In this document: positions 1 to 11,967 of the stretch, one piece after another | Layout of the letters: each line of letters begins with the position of its first letter | Position numbering within the stretch: the stretch's first letter is position 1 | Origin: an uncultured Gammaproteobacteria bacterium | GTDB taxonomy: Bacteria > Pseudomonadota > Gammaproteobacteria > Magnimaribacterales > TMED112 | Direction of reading: 5' to 3' | DNA: 40,857 bases | Assembly: GCA_913044115.1 (NCBI GenBank) | Contig: CAJWNO010000004.1 | Location: 1-40,857 of the forward strand | Notes under the pieces: model-generated | Database searches by the model: none | Seen by the model: only the letters and a program-made list of their open reading frames with translations | Told to the model about the DNA's origin: nothing | Position numbers and translations under genes: made by a program

Positions 1-546
1 TTTTGTTTCTTTTGTTTCAGTTTTCTTAGCAGCAGCTTTCTTAGGTTTTGTTTCTTTTGTTTCGGCTTCAGCAGGTTCTGTTTCTTTTGTTTCTTCAGCT
101 TTGTTATCGATCAATGCATCTTCTGTAACAATAGGTTCTTCTAGAGGTGTATTTTCAGGCTCTGCTACCTGTTCTGTAGCCTCTAATTCTTTTCTAATAG
201 TTAGTTCTACAAAACATATATCAGCTTTGTCACCTTCTCTGAAACCTGCTTTAATCACCCTTAGATATCCTCCATTAGTTTCACTGAACCTAGGGCCTAA
301 ATCAGAAAATAGTTTTGATACCGCACTTTTTGAGTGTAATTCTGAAATAACCTGTCTTCTATTGTGAAGTGTATCTTCTTTAGCTCTTGTAATTAAAGGC
401 TCAACAAACCTTCTCAACTCTTTGCCTTTTTCTACTGTTGTTTTTACAACTTCGTGCTCAATCAGAGAGGCAGCAAGATTTCTCATCATAGCCATTCTAT
501 GCGATGATGTTCTGCTGAATCTTCTGCTAAGCTTTCTGTGTCTCAT
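1..546 (-). CDS. rplQ: 50S ribosomal protein L17, long Lys/Glu/Thr/Ala-rich C-terminal extension; 3' end outside window
   Basis: Reverse frame from CAT at 544-546 reads MRHRKLSRRFSRTSSHRMAMMRNLAASLIEHE..., which is L17. It stays open to base 1 and follows rpoA as in the alpha operon. Confidence 0.95.
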   Translation of the reverse strand, partial: MRHRKLSRRFSRTSSHRMAMMRNLAASLIEHEVVKTTVEKGKELRRFVEPLITRAKEDTLHNRRQVISELHSKSAVSKLFSDLGPRFSETNGGYLRVIKAGFREGDKADICFVELTIRKELEATEQVAEPENTPLEEPIVTEDALIDNKAEETKETEPAEAETKETKPKKAAAKKTETKETK

Positions 547-548
547 AC

Positions 549-1502
549 TTACATTGGTGGCCAGTTCTTGAGGACTGTTCCCATTGATAATCCTCTAGAA
601 GCTAGTTCATCCTTTATTTCATTCAAAGATTTTTTACCTAGATTTGGAGTTTTCAATAGATCCATTTCGCTTCTTTGAATAAGGTCGCCGATTAAGAAAA
701 TGTTTTCTGCTTTTAAACAATTAGTTGATCTGACTGTTAGTTCAAGCTCTTCAATAGATCTTAGAAGCAATGGATCAAAATCATATTTATCTTTTCGCTT
801 TTCTTTCCTAGAAACTAATTCTTCATCAACAAATACTGCTAATTGGTGTTGCATAATTGTTGCTGCATACTTAACTGCTTGTTTTGCATCAATAGTTCCA
901 TCTGTTTCTAGATCAAGGATAAGCTTGTCTAAATCTGTTCTATTTTCAACTCTTGTATTTTCAACTTTGTAATTAACTCTTTTTACAGGTGAAAATATAG
1001 CATCAAGATGTAAAGAATCTATACTCTTATCTTTAGTTTGCTCTGCTGGAACATAACCAATACCAGTTTTAACTTTCATAGTCATGGAAACTTTTTTAGG
1101 CTCAACTAATGTAGCAATTACGTGTTCAGGATCCATCACTTCGACACCTGCTGGAAGTTCAAGATCAGATGCAGTGATTGTTTTTGGTGATTTAACATCT
1201 AATTTGATTTCAGCTTCTGAAGGACCATCTAATTTAATCGCCATATCTTTAAGATTTAAGAGCACATCGAGTATGTCTTCTTTAATTCCCTCAATAGTTC
1301 CATATTCATGGGATACGCCATCTATTTTAACTTCAGTAACTGCAGCACCAGGCATATAAGAAAGCATGATTCTTCTAAGGCTATGTCCTATTGTGTAACC
1401 AAAACCTCTTTCAAAAGGTTCTAAGACAACTCTAAGGTTGTTCTTATCTACTTCATCTACTTTCGCAACTTCAGGTGCTAATACATTTAATTTATCTTCC
1501 AT
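549..1502 (-). CDS. rpoA: DNA-directed RNA polymerase subunit alpha
   Basis: 317-aa ORF with alpha NTD ([41 protein letters not shown]) and CTD ([38 protein letters not shown]). Confidence 0.99.
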   Translation of the reverse strand: MEDKLNVLAPEVAKVDEVDKNNLRVVLEPFERGFGYTIGHSLRRIMLSYMPGAAVTEVKIDGVSHEYGTIEGIKEDILDVLLNLKDMAIKLDGPSEAEIKLDVKSPKTITASDLELPAGVEVMDPEHVIATLVEPKKVSMTMKVKTGIGYVPAEQTKDKSIDSLHLDAIFSPVKRVNYKVENTRVENRTDLDKLILDLETDGTIDAKQAVKYAATIMQHQLAVFVDEELVSRKEKRKDKYDFDPLLLRSIEELELTVRSTNCLKAENIFLIGDLIQRSEMDLLKTPNLGKKSLNEIKDELASRGLSMGTVLKNWPPM

Positions 1503-1513
1503 AATTTCCTCTA

Positions 1514-2131
1514 TTATTTTGAGTACAACTCAATAATTAAGTTCTCATTGATTTCTGAACTTAGTTCACTTCTATCTGGGTAGCTTAAAAACTTACCAGA
1601 CATATCATCAAAATTAACTTCCAGCCAACTTGCTTTTTCTTTCGATTTTGCAAGCTCAACTGCAGCTTTAATTCTCAAGTGTTCTTTGCTTTTATCTGTA
1701 ACTGATACTTCATCATCTGGCTTCACGTTATATGAAGGTATGTTTACGACTTTTCCATTCACATTTATGGATTTATGCGCAACAATTTGTCTAGCCTCTG
1801 CTCTTGTAACACCAAAGCCCATTCTATAGACAACATTATCAAGTCTTGTTTCTAGTAAGTTAAGAAGGTTTTCTCCTGTGTTACCTTGTGATTTAGCAGC
1901 TTTTAAGTAGTAGTTTCTAAACTGTCTCTCTAAAAGACCATACATTCTTTTAACTTTTTGTTTTTCTCTGAGCTGAGTTCCATAATCCGAAAGCCTTCCT
2001 CTAGACATTGCATTGCCTGGTTTTTTATCAAATTTACATTTTGATTCAACAGCTCTAGTGCCAGAAGTAAGCATCAGGTCTGTGCCTTCTCTTCTGGAAA
2101 GTCTTAGTCTTGGTCCTCTATATCTTGCCAT
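1514..2131 (-). CDS. rpsD: 30S ribosomal protein S4
   Basis: [19 protein letters not shown]..., S4 domain [11 protein letters not shown]; alpha operon position. Confidence 0.99.
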   Translation of the reverse strand: MARYRGPRLRLSRREGTDLMLTSGTRAVESKCKFDKKPGNAMSRGRLSDYGTQLREKQKVKRMYGLLERQFRNYYLKAAKSQGNTGENLLNLLETRLDNVVYRMGFGVTRAEARQIVAHKSINVNGKVVNIPSYNVKPDDEVSVTDKSKEHLRIKAAVELAKSKEKASWLEVNFDDMSGKFLSYPDRSELSSEINENLIIELYSK

Positions 2132-2505
2132 TATACTCTTCTCTTCTTAGGTGGCCTGCAACCGTTATGTGGTAGCGGGGTCACATCCGTAATTTTATTG
2201 ATTCTTAAGCCACAGCCATTCAATGCTCTGATTGATGATTCTCTTCCTGCTCCAGGACCCTTTACCCTAACCTCAAGGTTTACCATACCCATTTCTTTCG
2301 CCATGTTTCCTGCTCTTTCAGCAGCAATTTGTGCTGCAAATGGAGTACTTTTCCTTGAGCCTTTAAATCCTGCTCCACCTGAAGTTGCCCAGCACAATGC
2401 ATTACCACCCATATCAGTGATCATTACAATCGTGTTATTAAAGGACGCCTTTACATGCGCTATACCATCAGTAACGATTCTTTTTGTTTTCTTCTTTCCA
2501 GCCAT
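2131..2505 (-). CDS. rpsK: 30S ribosomal protein S11
   Basis: [57 protein letters not shown]-terminus. Confidence 0.99.
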   Translation of the reverse strand: MAGKKKTKRIVTDGIAHVKASFNNTIVMITDMGGNALCWATSGGAGFKGSRKSTPFAAQIAAERAGNMAKEMGMVNLEVRVKGPGAGRESSIRALNGCGLRINKITDVTPLPHNGCRPPKKRRV

Positions 2506-2861
2506 TATGCTTTTATAGGTTTCCTAGGACCTTTTCTTGTTCTTGCATTTGTTTTTGTTCTCTGGCCTCTTAAAGGCAAGCTTCTTCTATGTCTGATTCC
2601 TCTATAACAACCAAGATCCATTAACCTTTTGATATTGAAGTTAATATCTCTTCTTAGATCTCCTTCAATCTGAAACTCTTTCAATTCGTCTCTGATTTTG
2701 TCCAGTTGATCTTCTGAGAGTTCTGAGACTTTTTTTGAATATTTAATTTTTAGTTTGTCACAGATATCTTGTGCTGTTTTTCGCCCAATTCCATAGATAT
2801 GCGTAAGAGACACATCAATGTGTTTATTATCTGGTATATTTATTCCACCAACTCTAGCCAT
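2505..2861 (-). CDS. rpsM: 30S ribosomal protein S13
   Basis: [51 protein letters not shown]. Confidence 0.99.
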   Translation of the reverse strand: MARVGGINIPDNKHIDVSLTHIYGIGRKTAQDICDKLKIKYSKKVSELSEDQLDKIRDELKEFQIEGDLRRDINFNIKRLMDLGCYRGIRHRRSLPLRGQRTKTNARTRKGPRKPIKA

Positions 2862-2863
2862 AA

Positions 2864-2980
2864 TTATCCTTGTCTCTGTTTATGCCTCTTATTCTTATTG
2901 CAAATCACAAACAATGTGCCTGTTCTCTTTACAATTTTGCAATCCTTGCAAATTCTTTTTATTGACGATCTTACTTTCAT
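2864..2980 (-). CDS. rpmJ: 50S ribosomal protein L36 (zinc-binding type)
   Basis: Not in ORF track (too short). Translated by hand: [38 protein letters not shown] (38 aa), CxxC...C....H zinc ligands; lies between secY and rpsM, with a 4-nt ATGA overlap with secY. Confidence 0.97.
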   Translation of the reverse strand: MKVRSSIKRICKDCKIVKRTGTLFVICNKNKRHKQRQG

Positions 2981-4275
2981 CTTCTTCTACTCTTTTTTGA
3001 GCCGGAAATATTAGCATTTTTTAAGATAGATGCATATTGTTGGCTCATAACATATGACTGAATTTGTCTCTGCAAATCTAACATTACAACTACTACGATA
3101 AGAACTGATGTACCTCCCAAGTAGAAAGAAATCCCAAAACTATTAATTAATAGCAAAGGAAGTATACAAACTAACGATAAATAAAATGCACCAAATACCG
3201 TTAAACGGGACAAAATTGTGTCAATAAAGGTTGCTGTTTGATCTCCTGGCCTTATGCCTGGTATATAAGCCCCGCTTCTCTTGAGGTTTTCAGCCATATC
3301 ATTTGAACTGAATGTTAAAGCAAGCCAAATATAGCAGAATGAAACAATTAAAATAACAAATAAAAGTATATAAAGGGGTTGGCCAGGGTTTAAATATAGT
3401 GCAAATTCTTGTAAGCCGCCCAGCCCATCAATATTACCAAACCAAGATGATAGAGTTGCTGGAAATAACAAAAAGGTGCTTGCAAATATTGCTGGAATAA
3501 CACCAGACATATTTAATTTTAGTGGTAGAAAGCTAGATGGAGCTTGAACCATCCCTCTGACTTGATGTCTTTGAGCATAGTTTACTGTTATTTTTCTTTG
3601 TGCATTCTCTACAAAGACCACTAAAGCTACAACTAAAAGAGTTAAGAGTCCAAGAACAATCAAAATAAGATAGTTTAGGTCTCCCTGTTGAGTTTGTTCT
3701 AAAGCTTGTCCAAAAGCTCTAGGAACTCCAGTAATAATACTTGTGGCAATGATAAGGGAAATCCCATTACCTATACCTCTTTCTGAAATCTGTTCCCCAA
3801 GCCACATTAAGAAAACAGTACCAGTTACAATTGATAAGACAGCAACTATAGCTCCAAAAATGCTGCTTGATTCTATAAGACCAGCAGTTTGCAAGGTAAC
3901 TGTTAGTGCTGTTGATTGTATAAGAGCAAATACAACTGTGCCATACCTTGTGTATTGAGTAATTTTATTTCTGCCTGCTTGTCCGTCTTTTTTGAGTTCC
4001 TGCAAATATGGGAGTGAATTAGAAAAAAGCTGCATAACAATAGCAGCTGAAATGTAAGGCACAACACTGAGGGCAAATATACTCATTCTTTCAAGAGCCC
4101 CACCTGAAAATAGGTTGAAATATTGTAGGATAGTGCCTTGGCTTTGTTGAAATAGCGCTGCAACTTGTTCAGGATTGATCCCAGGAATAGGAATATGTGT
4201 TCCAATTCTGTAAACAAGTAATGCAAAAGCTAGAAATCCTAGTCTCTTCCATAATTCAGACATTGAATTATCCAA
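2977..4275 (-). CDS. secY: Preprotein translocase subunit SecY
   Basis: 432-aa multi-TM protein; [50 protein letters not shown]. Confidence 0.98.
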   Translation of the reverse strand: MDNSMSELWKRLGFLAFALLVYRIGTHIPIPGINPEQVAALFQQSQGTILQYFNLFSGGALERMSIFALSVVPYISAAIVMQLFSNSLPYLQELKKDGQAGRNKITQYTRYGTVVFALIQSTALTVTLQTAGLIESSSIFGAIVAVLSIVTGTVFLMWLGEQISERGIGNGISLIIATSIITGVPRAFGQALEQTQQGDLNYLILIVLGLLTLLVVALVVFVENAQRKITVNYAQRHQVRGMVQAPSSFLPLKLNMSGVIPAIFASTFLLFPATLSSWFGNIDGLGGLQEFALYLNPGQPLYILLFVILIVSFCYIWLALTFSSNDMAENLKRSGAYIPGIRPGDQTATFIDTILSRLTVFGAFYLSLVCILPLLLINSFGISFYLGGTSVLIVVVVMLDLQRQIQSYVMSQQYASILKNANISGSKKSRRR

Positions 4276-4672
4276 CTTTTACTCCTTTTGAAATTCTTAT
4301 ATTTTCATCAGCTGGTTTTTCAGCTAATTTGCCTTCACCAAAAATTTTTACTTTGAGTGTTGATTTTTTTATTAATCCTAATTTTTTTAGATTCTCGATG
4401 CTTATTTTCTTAACGCCTTCTAGATGTTTTACATTAATACTTTCTGAAACCCTTGAGACTCTTGATGTAAAACCAAATTTTGGCAACCTCATCTGAAGTG
4501 GCATTTGGCCGCCTTCAAAACCTGGTCTTACGTTGCCTCCAGATCTTGATTTTTGACCCTTATGGCCTCTACCAGCTGTTTTACCAACTCCAGAACCTGT
4601 GCCTCTACCAACTCTTTTTCTTTCTGATCTAGATTTAGAGTCGCTAATATTATTTAAAGTTAATTTATCCAT
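4268..4672 (-). CDS. rplO: 50S ribosomal protein L15
   Basis: GRGTGSGVGKTAGRGHKGQKSRSGGNVRPGFEGGQMPLQMRLPKFGF. Start set at the internal Met (MDKLTLNN), just after the rpmD stop, rather than the longer ORF-track start. Confidence 0.95.
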   Translation of the reverse strand: MDKLTLNNISDSKSRSERKRVGRGTGSGVGKTAGRGHKGQKSRSGGNVRPGFEGGQMPLQMRLPKFGFTSRVSRVSESINVKHLEGVKKISIENLKKLGLIKKSTLKVKIFGEGKLAEKPADENIRISKGVKVG

Positions 4673-4673
4673 G

Positions 4674-4856
4674 CTATTTAACCTCTTCAACTGAGATAAG
4701 GTAATCAACTTGATTGATCATGCCTCTCACTGATGGTGTGTCTTCTAAAACTTTAGAATCACCAATACCTCTTAAACCAAGACCTTTTATTGAAAGTCTA
4801 TGATTCTTTTTTCTGCCTATAAGGCTTTTTAATTGTGTGACCTTAAGTTTTGCCAT
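4674..4856 (-). CDS. rpmD: 50S ribosomal protein L30
   Basis: 60 aa; [46 protein letters not shown]. Confidence 0.97.
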   Translation of the reverse strand: MAKLKVTQLKSLIGRKKNHRLSIKGLGLRGIGDSKVLEDTPSVRGMINQVDYLISVEEVK

Positions 4857-5344
4857 TATTTTCTTCTCTCTTTCACTTTTTCAGGTGATTCCATCTTAGC
4901 TAAGCCTTCAATTGTTGCTCTTACAACATTTATTGGGTTTGTTGATCCATAACACTTTGCCAGGACATTTTTTATGCCAACAAGCTCTAAGACAGCCCTC
5001 ATTGCACCACCGGCAATGATACCTGTACCTTCTGAAGCAGGCTGCATGTAGACCTTTGTAGCTGAACTCTTCTCATTTATTGGATACCAGATTGTATTAC
5101 CATTTAATTCCACATTTACTAAACTTTTCTTTGCTTCGTCGAGAGCTTTTTGGATTGCGACAGGTACCTCTTTTGCTTTACCTCTACCATAGCCAACTTT
5201 ACCATTCCCATCTCCAACAACAGTGAGTGCAGTAAAAGACATAACTCTTCCGCCTTTCACAGTCTTTGCAACTCTATTAACCTGAACTAGCTTTTCAACT
5301 AAAGTATCCTGCTGTCCCATATTTTGTGCCTGTAAATTTTCCAT
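4856..5344 (-). CDS. rpsE: 30S ribosomal protein S5
   Basis: [53 protein letters not shown]. Confidence 0.99.
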   Translation of the reverse strand: MENLQAQNMGQQDTLVEKLVQVNRVAKTVKGGRVMSFTALTVVGDGNGKVGYGRGKAKEVPVAIQKALDEAKKSLVNVELNGNTIWYPINEKSSATKVYMQPASEGTGIIAGGAMRAVLELVGIKNVLAKCYGSTNPINVVRATIEGLAKMESPEKVKERRK

Positions 5345-5691
5345 TAAAACTCTAAGCCTCCATCTCTTGCACCATCAGCTAGAGCTTTTACTCTGCCGTG
5401 ATATTTATAACCCGATCTATCGAATGTAACTTTCTTATGACCAAGCTCAATTGCTTTTTTTGCAATTTCTGTCCCAATCTTTGTTGCAGCTTCAATATTT
5501 CCACCGCTTTTGCCTTTAAAATCTTTTTGCTGAGTTGAAACAGTAGCCAGAACTTTTCCATTTGAAGAGTCTATAAGTTGTGCAGTGATGTTCTTTAGAG
5601 ATCTTGAGACAGATACCCTCATCAATTGAACTTTTTGCAGTTTTGCTCTTAATTTTCTTGATCTTCTTACTCTTGCTAACTCTTTACTCAT
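5344..5691 (-). CDS. rplR: 50S ribosomal protein L18
   Basis: 115 aa; [59 protein letters not shown]. Confidence 0.98.
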   Translation of the reverse strand: MSKELARVRRSRKLRAKLQKVQLMRVSVSRSLKNITAQLIDSSNGKVLATVSTQQKDFKGKSGGNIEAATKIGTEIAKKAIELGHKKVTFDRSGYKYHGRVKALADGARDGGLEF

Positions 5692-5694
5692 TTT

Positions 5695-6234
5695 TTATCC
5701 TGCTGCTGCTGCTTTCTTTCTTTCTTTTCTTGCAATTTGCTCACCATCGATAAATATACCTTTGCCTTTGTAGGGTTCTGGTGGTCGAAAAGATCTAATC
5801 TCTGCACAAACTTGACCCAATAATTGCTTGTTACATGATGATAATGTCAGTTCAGTCTGGCTATCTTGTTTAGCCTCAACTGTTTCAGGCAAATCATAAT
5901 CAACTGGATGAGAAAAACCTAAAGTAAAAGTAATTTTCTTACCTTGGACTTTTGCTCTGTAACCAACCCCATTTAATTTAACCTTTTTTTCAAATCCTTC
6001 GCTTACACCTTTTACATAATTATTAATAAGTGCACGCATTGTTCCAGCCATAGCCCTTTCTTCATCTAATTTCCACTTTACTTGCAGCATATTTTCTTCA
6101 ATTGCAAAATCTACAGTTTCGTGAATAACTAAACTCATCTCACCTTTTGGTCCCTTGAAGTTAATAGTCTTACCTTCAGTAGTTAGGTTCACTGACTCTG
6201 GAATACTGACTGGATCTTTAGCTACTCTTGACAT
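5695..6234 (-). CDS. rplF: 50S ribosomal protein L6
   Basis: MSRVAKDPVSIPESV; VKLNGVGYRAKVQGKKITFTLGFSHPV; RPPEPYKGKGI. Confidence 0.99.
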   Translation of the reverse strand: MSRVAKDPVSIPESVNLTTEGKTINFKGPKGEMSLVIHETVDFAIEENMLQVKWKLDEERAMAGTMRALINNYVKGVSEGFEKKVKLNGVGYRAKVQGKKITFTLGFSHPVDYDLPETVEAKQDSQTELTLSSCNKQLLGQVCAEIRSFRPPEPYKGKGIFIDGEQIARKERKKAAAAG

Positions 6235-6620
6235 TAAAATACCCTACAAATTACCTCGCCACCCATTTGTTTTTTAATGGCTTCTCTATCAGTCATAAGA
6301 CCTTTACTAGTTGTTAAAACTTTGAGCCCAAGACCACCTTTATAAGGCTTAATCTCTTTATAACTCAGGTACTTTCTTAGCCCAGGTCTTGATTCTCTTA
6401 CTAATTCTTTTATGACTGGTTGTTCTTCAAAGTACTTCAAAGTAATTTCCAATTCATCAAAGTCTTTTTTCACTTTTTTAACACTTACAAGAAAACCTTC
6501 TTTTACTAAAAGTTTTGCAAGTTCATGCTTAAGCTTGGAGTATGGTGCATTCACCGTCTCTTTGCTTCTCATTAAAGCGTTTCTAATTCTTGTTAATAAA
6601 TCTGCTATCGGATCTGTCAT
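6234..6620 (-). CDS. rpsH: 30S ribosomal protein S8
   Basis: MTDPIADLLTRIRNALMRSKETVNAPYSKLK; GGEVICRVF-type C-terminus. Confidence 0.99.
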   Translation of the reverse strand: MTDPIADLLTRIRNALMRSKETVNAPYSKLKHELAKLLVKEGFLVSVKKVKKDFDELEITLKYFEEQPVIKELVRESRPGLRKYLSYKEIKPYKGGLGLKVLTTSKGLMTDREAIKKQMGGEVICRVF

Positions 6621-6624
6621 ATTT

Positions 6625-6927
6625 CTACCAACTTGATTTTTTAATGCCTGGCAACTTACCTGACATTGCTAATTCCCTTAGTTTTGTTCTACTTAGGCCA
6701 AATTTTCTATACACACCTTTAGGTCTACCTGTTAATGCACATCTACGGACAACTCTTGAAGGGTTAGAATTCCTTGGCAATTTTTGCAACTTTCTTTGAA
6801 TATCCATTTTTTCTTCAAATGTTGCTGCTTTTCTTTGCTCTTCTTTTAATGCAGCACGTTTTGTTGAAAACTTTTCAACAAGCTTAATTCTCTTTTTTTC
6901 TCTCTCTATAATTGATTTTCTAGCCAT
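6625..6927 (-). CDS. rpsN: 30S ribosomal protein S14 (zinc-independent, about 100-aa type)
   Basis: [64 protein letters not shown]. Confidence 0.99.
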   Translation of the reverse strand: MARKSIIEREKKRIKLVEKFSTKRAALKEEQRKAATFEEKMDIQRKLQKLPRNSNPSRVVRRCALTGRPKGVYRKFGLSRTKLRELAMSGKLPGIKKSSW

Positions 6928-7465
6928 TTTTACCTCTAAATGGAAAGTTAAAACACTTTAATAGCTCTTTTGCATCGCTATCTTTTGTTGCAGAAGTTGT
7001 AATTGCTATATCCATACCTCTTAACTTGTCGACTTTGTCATAATCTATTTCTGGAAAAATAATCTGTTCCTTAACACCCATGTTGTAGTTTCCTCTGCCA
7101 TCAAATGATTTTTCACTTAACCCTCTGAAGTCTTTCTCCCTAGGAATAGCCAGATCAACTAGTCTTTCAAAAAAGTCGTACATTTTATCGCCTCTAAGAG
7201 TCACTTTGCACCCAATTGGATATTCCTCTCTAATTTTGAAAGTTGATACAGCCTTTCTAGCTTTTGTAATTACAACTTTTTGTCCAGCAATTGCTTCAAG
7301 ATCGCTAACAGCATGCTCCAGCACTTTTTTATCTTTTGAAGCCTCTCCAACACCCATATTAATTGTAATTTTCTTAAGCTTCGGGACTTGCATGACTGAT
7401 TTATAGCCTAGCTTTTCCTTTAAAACTGGTACAATTTCTTTTGTATATTTATCTTTTAACTTCAT
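6920..7465 (-). CDS. rplE: 50S ribosomal protein L5
   Basis: [64 protein letters not shown]. Confidence 0.99.
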   Translation of the reverse strand: MKLKDKYTKEIVPVLKEKLGYKSVMQVPKLKKITINMGVGEASKDKKVLEHAVSDLEAIAGQKVVITKARKAVSTFKIREEYPIGCKVTLRGDKMYDFFERLVDLAIPREKDFRGLSEKSFDGRGNYNMGVKEQIIFPEIDYDKVDKLRGMDIAITTSATKDSDAKELLKCFNFPFRGKNG

Positions 7466-7785
7466 TATTTAACACTCTTACCTGTTGATCTAAACACTCG
7501 TACTTTCTTTCCTTTTTCGTCTTTAAAAGCAACTTTATCTTGTTTTTTTGTTGAGCTATTCCAAATCATCACGTTCGAAAGATTTATTGGCATCTCTTTC
7601 TCAACAATACCGCCGGTAATACCTAGTTGTGGATTGGGTCTTGTATGTTTTTTAGCAAGATTTAAATCATTTACTACACATTTATCACCAACAATTTTTT
7701 TAATGTTGCCTCTTTTGCCTTTTTCTCTTCCTGAGATAACTATCACTTCATCGCCTTCTCTAAGCTTTGTATTCTTTAATTTCAT
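7465..7785 (-). CDS. rplX: 50S ribosomal protein L24
   Basis: [28 protein letters not shown] motif. Confidence 0.98.
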   Translation of the reverse strand: MKLKNTKLREGDEVIVISGREKGKRGNIKKIVGDKCVVNDLNLAKKHTRPNPQLGITGGIVEKEMPINLSNVMIWNSSTKKQDKVAFKDEKGKKVRVFRSTGKSVK

Positions 7786-8154
7786 TTAAAGTACCTCCGG
7801 CGCAAGCGAAACAATCTTCATAAATTTTGCTGTTCTGAGTTCTCTTGTGACTGGTCCAAATATCCTTGTTGCAACAGGATCCTTATTTGTATTAAGTAGA
7901 ACGACAGCATTTTCATCGAAGCCAATTTTTGAACCGTCTTGCCTTCTAACACCAGATTTACTTCTAACAATCAATGCATTCATTACGGAGCCTTTTTTAA
8001 TTTTGCTCTGTGGAAGAGCTTCTTTTACTGCAACCTTAATTACATCACCTATGTTGGCAGTTCTTCTTTTGGAGCCGCCCAAAACCTTAATACACATAAC
8101 AGCTCTTGCTCCACTGTTATCTGCAACACTTAGCATGCTTTGTGTTTGAATCAC
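7786..8154 (-). CDS. rplN: 50S ribosomal protein L14
   Basis: [55 protein letters not shown]. Confidence 0.99.
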   Translation of the reverse strand: MIQTQSMLSVADNSGARAVMCIKVLGGSKRRTANIGDVIKVAVKEALPQSKIKKGSVMNALIVRSKSGVRRQDGSKIGFDENAVVLLNTNKDPVATRIFGPVTRELRTAKFMKIVSLAPEVL

Positions 8155-8402
8155 TCTGATTCTCCTTTTTTTACAACTTCTACAAGCGTCCAGTTTTTTG
8201 TTTTTGACATCGGCTTACACTCTTGAATTCGAACAATATCGCCTTCGTTTGAAACTTCTTTCTCATCATGAACATGGTATTTTGTTGATAAACTAATGTA
8301 TTTGCCATACTTAGGATGTTTCTTACGTCTATCGACCACAACTGTAATTGTCTTATTCATTTTTTGACTTGTTACAGTGCCTTGTAATGTTCTAGCTGCC
8401 AT
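8151..8402 (-). CDS. rpsQ: 30S ribosomal protein S17
   Basis: [44 protein letters not shown]. Confidence 0.98.
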   Translation of the reverse strand: MAARTLQGTVTSQKMNKTITVVVDRRKKHPKYGKYISLSTKYHVHDEKEVSNEGDIVRIQECKPMSKTKNWTLVEVVKKGESE

Positions 8403-8592
8403 TTTTCCCGTTAATCTCCGTTTTAATTCTTGCTATATTTTTTCTAGTTTCTTTTAAAGTGTGACTTTCCTTAAGTTGGCCCATTTTATGTTTGAAATTA
8501 CTCTCAAACAATACTTTTCTATTAGCTATTAATTCAGCTTTTAAATCTTCAACCTTCATTGTTTTGAAATCTTTTATTTTTTTCTTAGCCAT
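8392..8592 (-). CDS. rpmC: 50S ribosomal protein L29
   Basis: 66 aa; [46 protein letters not shown]. Confidence 0.97.
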   Translation of the reverse strand: MAKKKIKDFKTMKVEDLKAELIANRKVLFESNFKHKMGQLKESHTLKETRKNIARIKTEINGKNGS

Positions 8593-9001
8593 TTGTACCT
8601 CTCTTCACAAACGTTGTATTCATTGGTAATTTGGCACCTGCTAATTCAAATGCTCTTTTAGCATCTTTTTCATCAACACCAGCTACTTCGTAAAGAATTT
8701 TCCCAGGCTTAATTGGGCTAGCCCAATATTCAACGTTTCCTTTTCCTTTACCTTGTCTTGTTTCAAGTGGTTTTTTTGTAATAGGTTTGTCAGGGAATAC
8801 TCTAATCCAAACTTTTCCACCTCTTTTAATGTGTCTAACAAGCGCTCTTCTAGCAGCTTCTATCTGTCTAGATGTCAACATTCCATGAGTTGTAGCTTTA
8901 AGACCAAAATCACCAAAAGAAACAGAAGACCCAGCAGAAGCAAAACCGTTATTTCTGCCTTTCATTTGTTTTCTATATTTTGTTTTCTTAGGCTGAAGCA
9001 C
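8585..9001 (-). CDS. rplP: 50S ribosomal protein L16
   Basis: [64 protein letters not shown]. Confidence 0.99.
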   Translation of the reverse strand: MLQPKKTKYRKQMKGRNNGFASAGSSVSFGDFGLKATTHGMLTSRQIEAARRALVRHIKRGGKVWIRVFPDKPITKKPLETRQGKGKGNVEYWASPIKPGKILYEVAGVDEKDAKRAFELAGAKLPMNTTFVKRGTNG

Positions 9002-9623
9002 CTTTATCTCCTCTATATATCCAGACCTTAACTCCTATAATTCCATAAGTTGTTAAAGCCTCGCTTGTTGCATAATCAATATCTGCTTTAAGTGTATGAA
9101 GCGGTACACGTCCTTCTCTGTACCATTCAGATCTCGCTATCTCTGCTCCATTTAGTCTTCCTGAAACTTCTATTCTTATTCCTTTAGCGCCCTGACGCAT
9201 TGTATTTTGCACTGCTCTTTTCATTGCTTTTCTAAACATTATTCTTTTTTCTAATTGCTGTGTTACTGATGTAGCAACTAATTGTGCGTCAAGATCAGGC
9301 TGTTTAACTTCTACTACATTTAACTTCACATCTTGGTTTATTATTTTCTTAAGCTCTTTTTTTATTTTCTCGATTTCTTCACCTTTTTTACCAATAACTA
9401 CACCAGGTCTTGAAGTTTTAATATCAACAATTACCTCTTCCATAGTTCTCTTGATGACAACTGAACTTATGGGTGCCTGTGGCAATATTTGGCGTACTCT
9501 TTCTCTTACTTTAATGTCTTCGATGACAAGCTTTGAGTAATCTTTAGATTTAGCAAACCATACAGAATCATGATCTCTTGAAGTTCCTAACCTAAAACCT
9601 ACAGGATTAACTTTCTGACCCAT
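8988..9623 (-). CDS. rpsC: 30S ribosomal protein S3
   Basis: [15 protein letters not shown] domain [48 protein letters not shown]. Confidence 0.99.
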   Translation of the reverse strand: MGQKVNPVGFRLGTSRDHDSVWFAKSKDYSKLVIEDIKVRERVRQILPQAPISSVVIKRTMEEVIVDIKTSRPGVVIGKKGEEIEKIKKELKKIINQDVKLNVVEVKQPDLDAQLVATSVTQQLEKRIMFRKAMKRAVQNTMRQGAKGIRIEVSGRLNGAEIARSEWYREGRVPLHTLKADIDYATSEALTTYGIIGVKVWIYRGDKGASA

Positions 9624-9969
9624 TTTTAACCTCCTGCATTTTATTTGTTAATTTAATTTCAATATGACACATAGGTTTTTTAATCCTATCTGCTCTACCT
9701 CTCGCTCTTATTTTTATTCTTTTCATCACTAAACCTTTATTAACGATAATTGATTTTATTTTTAAATCATCGATATCTGCATTCTCATTGTTTTCTGCAT
9801 TTGAAATAGCGGAATCAAGAAGCTTCTTTATTAGTTTCGCCCCTTTTTGTTTTGAGAAGCTTAATACGTCTAATGCTTTCTCAACGTCTAAACCTCTTAC
9901 CATATCTGCTACCAGACAAGCTTTTTGTGGTGAAAGTCTTGCACCTTTCAAATATGCTCTTACTTCCAT
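9607..9969 (-). CDS. rplV: 50S ribosomal protein L22
   Basis: [52 protein letters not shown]. Confidence 0.98.
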   Translation of the reverse strand: MEVRAYLKGARLSPQKACLVADMVRGLDVEKALDVLSFSKQKGAKLIKKLLDSAISNAENNENADIDDLKIKSIIVNKGLVMKRIKIRARGRADRIKKPMCHIEIKLTNKMQEVKNGSES

Positions 9970-10244
9970 TATTTTTTCACCTTCCTGTCGCCAGCATGCA
10001 TTTTAAATGTTCTTGTGATTGAGAATTCTCCCAGTTTTTGTCCTACCATATCTTCCTTTACGAATACTGGGATGTGCTGTCTGCCATTGTGCACAGCAAT
10101 AGTAAGATTCACCATATCCGGAGTAATCATTGAACTTCTAGACCATGTTTTAATAGGTTTTCTGTCATTATTAGCCTTCGCTTTAGCAACTTTTCTTTCA
10201 AGAGATAAATCTACGAATGGTCCTTTTTTACTTGATCTAGCCAT
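9969..10244 (-). CDS. rpsS: 30S ribosomal protein S19
   Basis: [49 protein letters not shown]. Confidence 0.99.
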   Translation of the reverse strand: MARSSKKGPFVDLSLERKVAKAKANNDRKPIKTWSRSSMITPDMVNLTIAVHNGRQHIPVFVKEDMVGQKLGEFSITRTFKMHAGDRKVKK

Positions 10245-11065
10245 TATTTATATCTCCTTTTGACAATTAATTTATCACTCGCTTTTGGTTTTCTTGTTCT
10301 ATAGCCTTTTGTTGGCATACCCCACGGCGTAACTGGATTTCTTCCTCCAGAAGTTTTACCTTCTCCACCACCATGTGGATGATCAACTGGGTTCATGGCC
10401 ACTCCTCTTACTGTTGGCCTTACTCCTCTCCATCTTTTTGCACCTGCTTTTCCTAAAGATTTTAGATTATGTTGTTGATTAGAAATAACACCAATTGTAG
10501 CTCTGCAAGTTAATAAGATCTTTCTCATCTCACCTGAACTTAGTCTTAAAGTTGCATATTTTCCTTCCTTAGCAACCAATCTTGCTGTTGTTCCAGCAGA
10601 CCTAATTAATTGAGCGCCTTTACCAGGCCTCATTTCAATACAATGAACCTCTGTACCTTGTGGGATCTCAGATAGAGGCAGGCAATTTCCAGGCTTAATT
10701 GGAGCCTTATTGCCAGATATAACTTTTGTTTTTTCTTTTAAATCTTTTGGCGCAATAATATATGCTTTTTCGCCATCTTTATATTCAACTAACGCTATAT
10801 TTGCTGATCTATTAGGATCATATTCAATTCTTATCACTGTTGCTTCTACATCAAATTTTTGTCTTTTGAAATCTATTATTCTGTATAGTCTTTTATGTCC
10901 ACCACCTTTGTGTCTGACAGTAATGTGGCCATTATTATTTCTTCCAGAAATCCTTCTTTTAGACTCAACAAGGGTTTTCTCAGGCCTACCCTTGTGAAGC
11001 TCTTCTCTAATTTGAACCCTAAACCTTCTTCCAGGAGATGTAGGTTTTGCTTTGATAATAGCCAT
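10244..11065 (-). CDS. rplB: 50S ribosomal protein L2
   Basis: 273 aa; [62 protein letters not shown]. Confidence 0.99.
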   Translation of the reverse strand: MAIIKAKPTSPGRRFRVQIREELHKGRPEKTLVESKRRISGRNNNGHITVRHKGGGHKRLYRIIDFKRQKFDVEATVIRIEYDPNRSANIALVEYKDGEKAYIIAPKDLKEKTKVISGNKAPIKPGNCLPLSEIPQGTEVHCIEMRPGKGAQLIRSAGTTARLVAKEGKYATLRLSSGEMRKILLTCRATIGVISNQQHNLKSLGKAGAKRWRGVRPTVRGVAMNPVDHPHGGGEGKTSGGRNPVTPWGMPTKGYRTRKPKASDKLIVKRRYK

Positions 11066-11066
11066 G

Positions 11067-11366
11067 TTACTTAAATGGGTTCTCCATGTTTATTTCTTTG
11101 CCTTCAGCAAGCTTTATGTAGGCTTTTTTATATGTTCCTGTCTTATATTTCCCAAACCTTGTTCTTTTATTCTTAAATTTAGTATTAAGAACCCTTACTG
11201 ACTCAACTTTGACACCAAATATCTCTTCAACTGAATTCTTTATCTCAACTTTGGTTGCTTCTTTAGCAACTTTAAACACATATGTATTTGATGTGCTTTT
11301 TTCAATTGCAGCTTTTTCACTAATTACTGGGTTCTTAATTGTTGTGTAAATCTTTTCACTTAACAT
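11067..11366 (-). CDS. rplW: 50S ribosomal protein L23
   Basis: [49 protein letters not shown]. Confidence 0.98.
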   Translation of the reverse strand: MLSEKIYTTIKNPVISEKAAIEKSTSNTYVFKVAKEATKVEIKNSVEEIFGVKVESVRVLNTKFKNKRTRFGKYKTGTYKKAYIKLAEGKEINMENPFK

Positions 11367-11967
11367 TTAGAGCCTCCTTTAGCACTGTAACTGCAGAATG
11401 AGTAAGCAGGATATGTTTTGCCTTTAGCAAATCATAAGGATTAATATCTTTAGCATCTAGAAAGCTGTAATGCTTAAGGTTTCTTATTGCTAGCATAGTA
11501 TTTTGATCTAAATCAGATGAAATCAGTAAAGCAGAATCTTGGCCACTTTTCTTAAAGAAATCATGAGCTAGCTTAGTTTTTGGTTCTTTGAAACTGATAT
11601 CATCCACCAAATCTAATCTTTTTTCTGTTTTAAATTTAGAAAGTATTGAGGCAAGAGCTTTCTTTGCCATTTTTTTGTTTATTTTTTTTGTGTAATTTTT
11701 AGTATTTGCAAAGGTGACGCCGCCGCCAACCCATAAAGGACTTCTAATTGTTCCTGCTCTAGCGCGACCAGTTCCTTTTTGTTTAAATGGCTTTTTCCCA
11801 CCACCTCTCACAGCTGATCTATTCTTAAGCATGACAGATCCTTGTCTTTCGTTTGATAAATAACTTGTTAGCGCTTGATGCACTAGCGATTCATTAAAAT
11901 CAACTGAAAAGACTTCACTAGGAAGTCTAGGTTTTGTTGCTTTTTTTGTTGTTTTAGCCTCAGCCAT
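11356..11967 (-). CDS. rplD: 50S ribosomal protein L4
   Basis: RSAVRGGGKKPFKQKGTGRARAGTIRSPLWVGGGVTFA. Confidence 0.99.
   Translation of the reverse strand: MAEAKTTKKATKPRLPSEVFSVDFNESLVHQALTSYLSNERQGSVMLKNRSAVRGGGKKPFKQKGTGRARAGTIRSPLWVGGGVTFANTKNYTKKINKKMAKKALASILSKFKTEKRLDLVDDISFKEPKTKLAHDFFKKSGQDSALLISSDLDQNTMLAIRNLKHYSFLDAKDINPYDLLKAKHILLTHSAVTVLKEALNVK

Noticed and set aside
2769-3014. Plus-strand ORFs 2769-3014 and 2818-3000
   Set aside because: They are antisense to rpsM/rpmJ/secY; the minus-strand L36 fully explains the region.
10710-10997. Plus-strand ORFs inside r-protein and rpo genes (e.g. 10710-10997, 14528-14839, 18123-18401, 22192-22482)
   Set aside because: Shadow ORFs opposite strongly conserved genes; Ser/Leu-rich low-information translations with no recognisable motifs.
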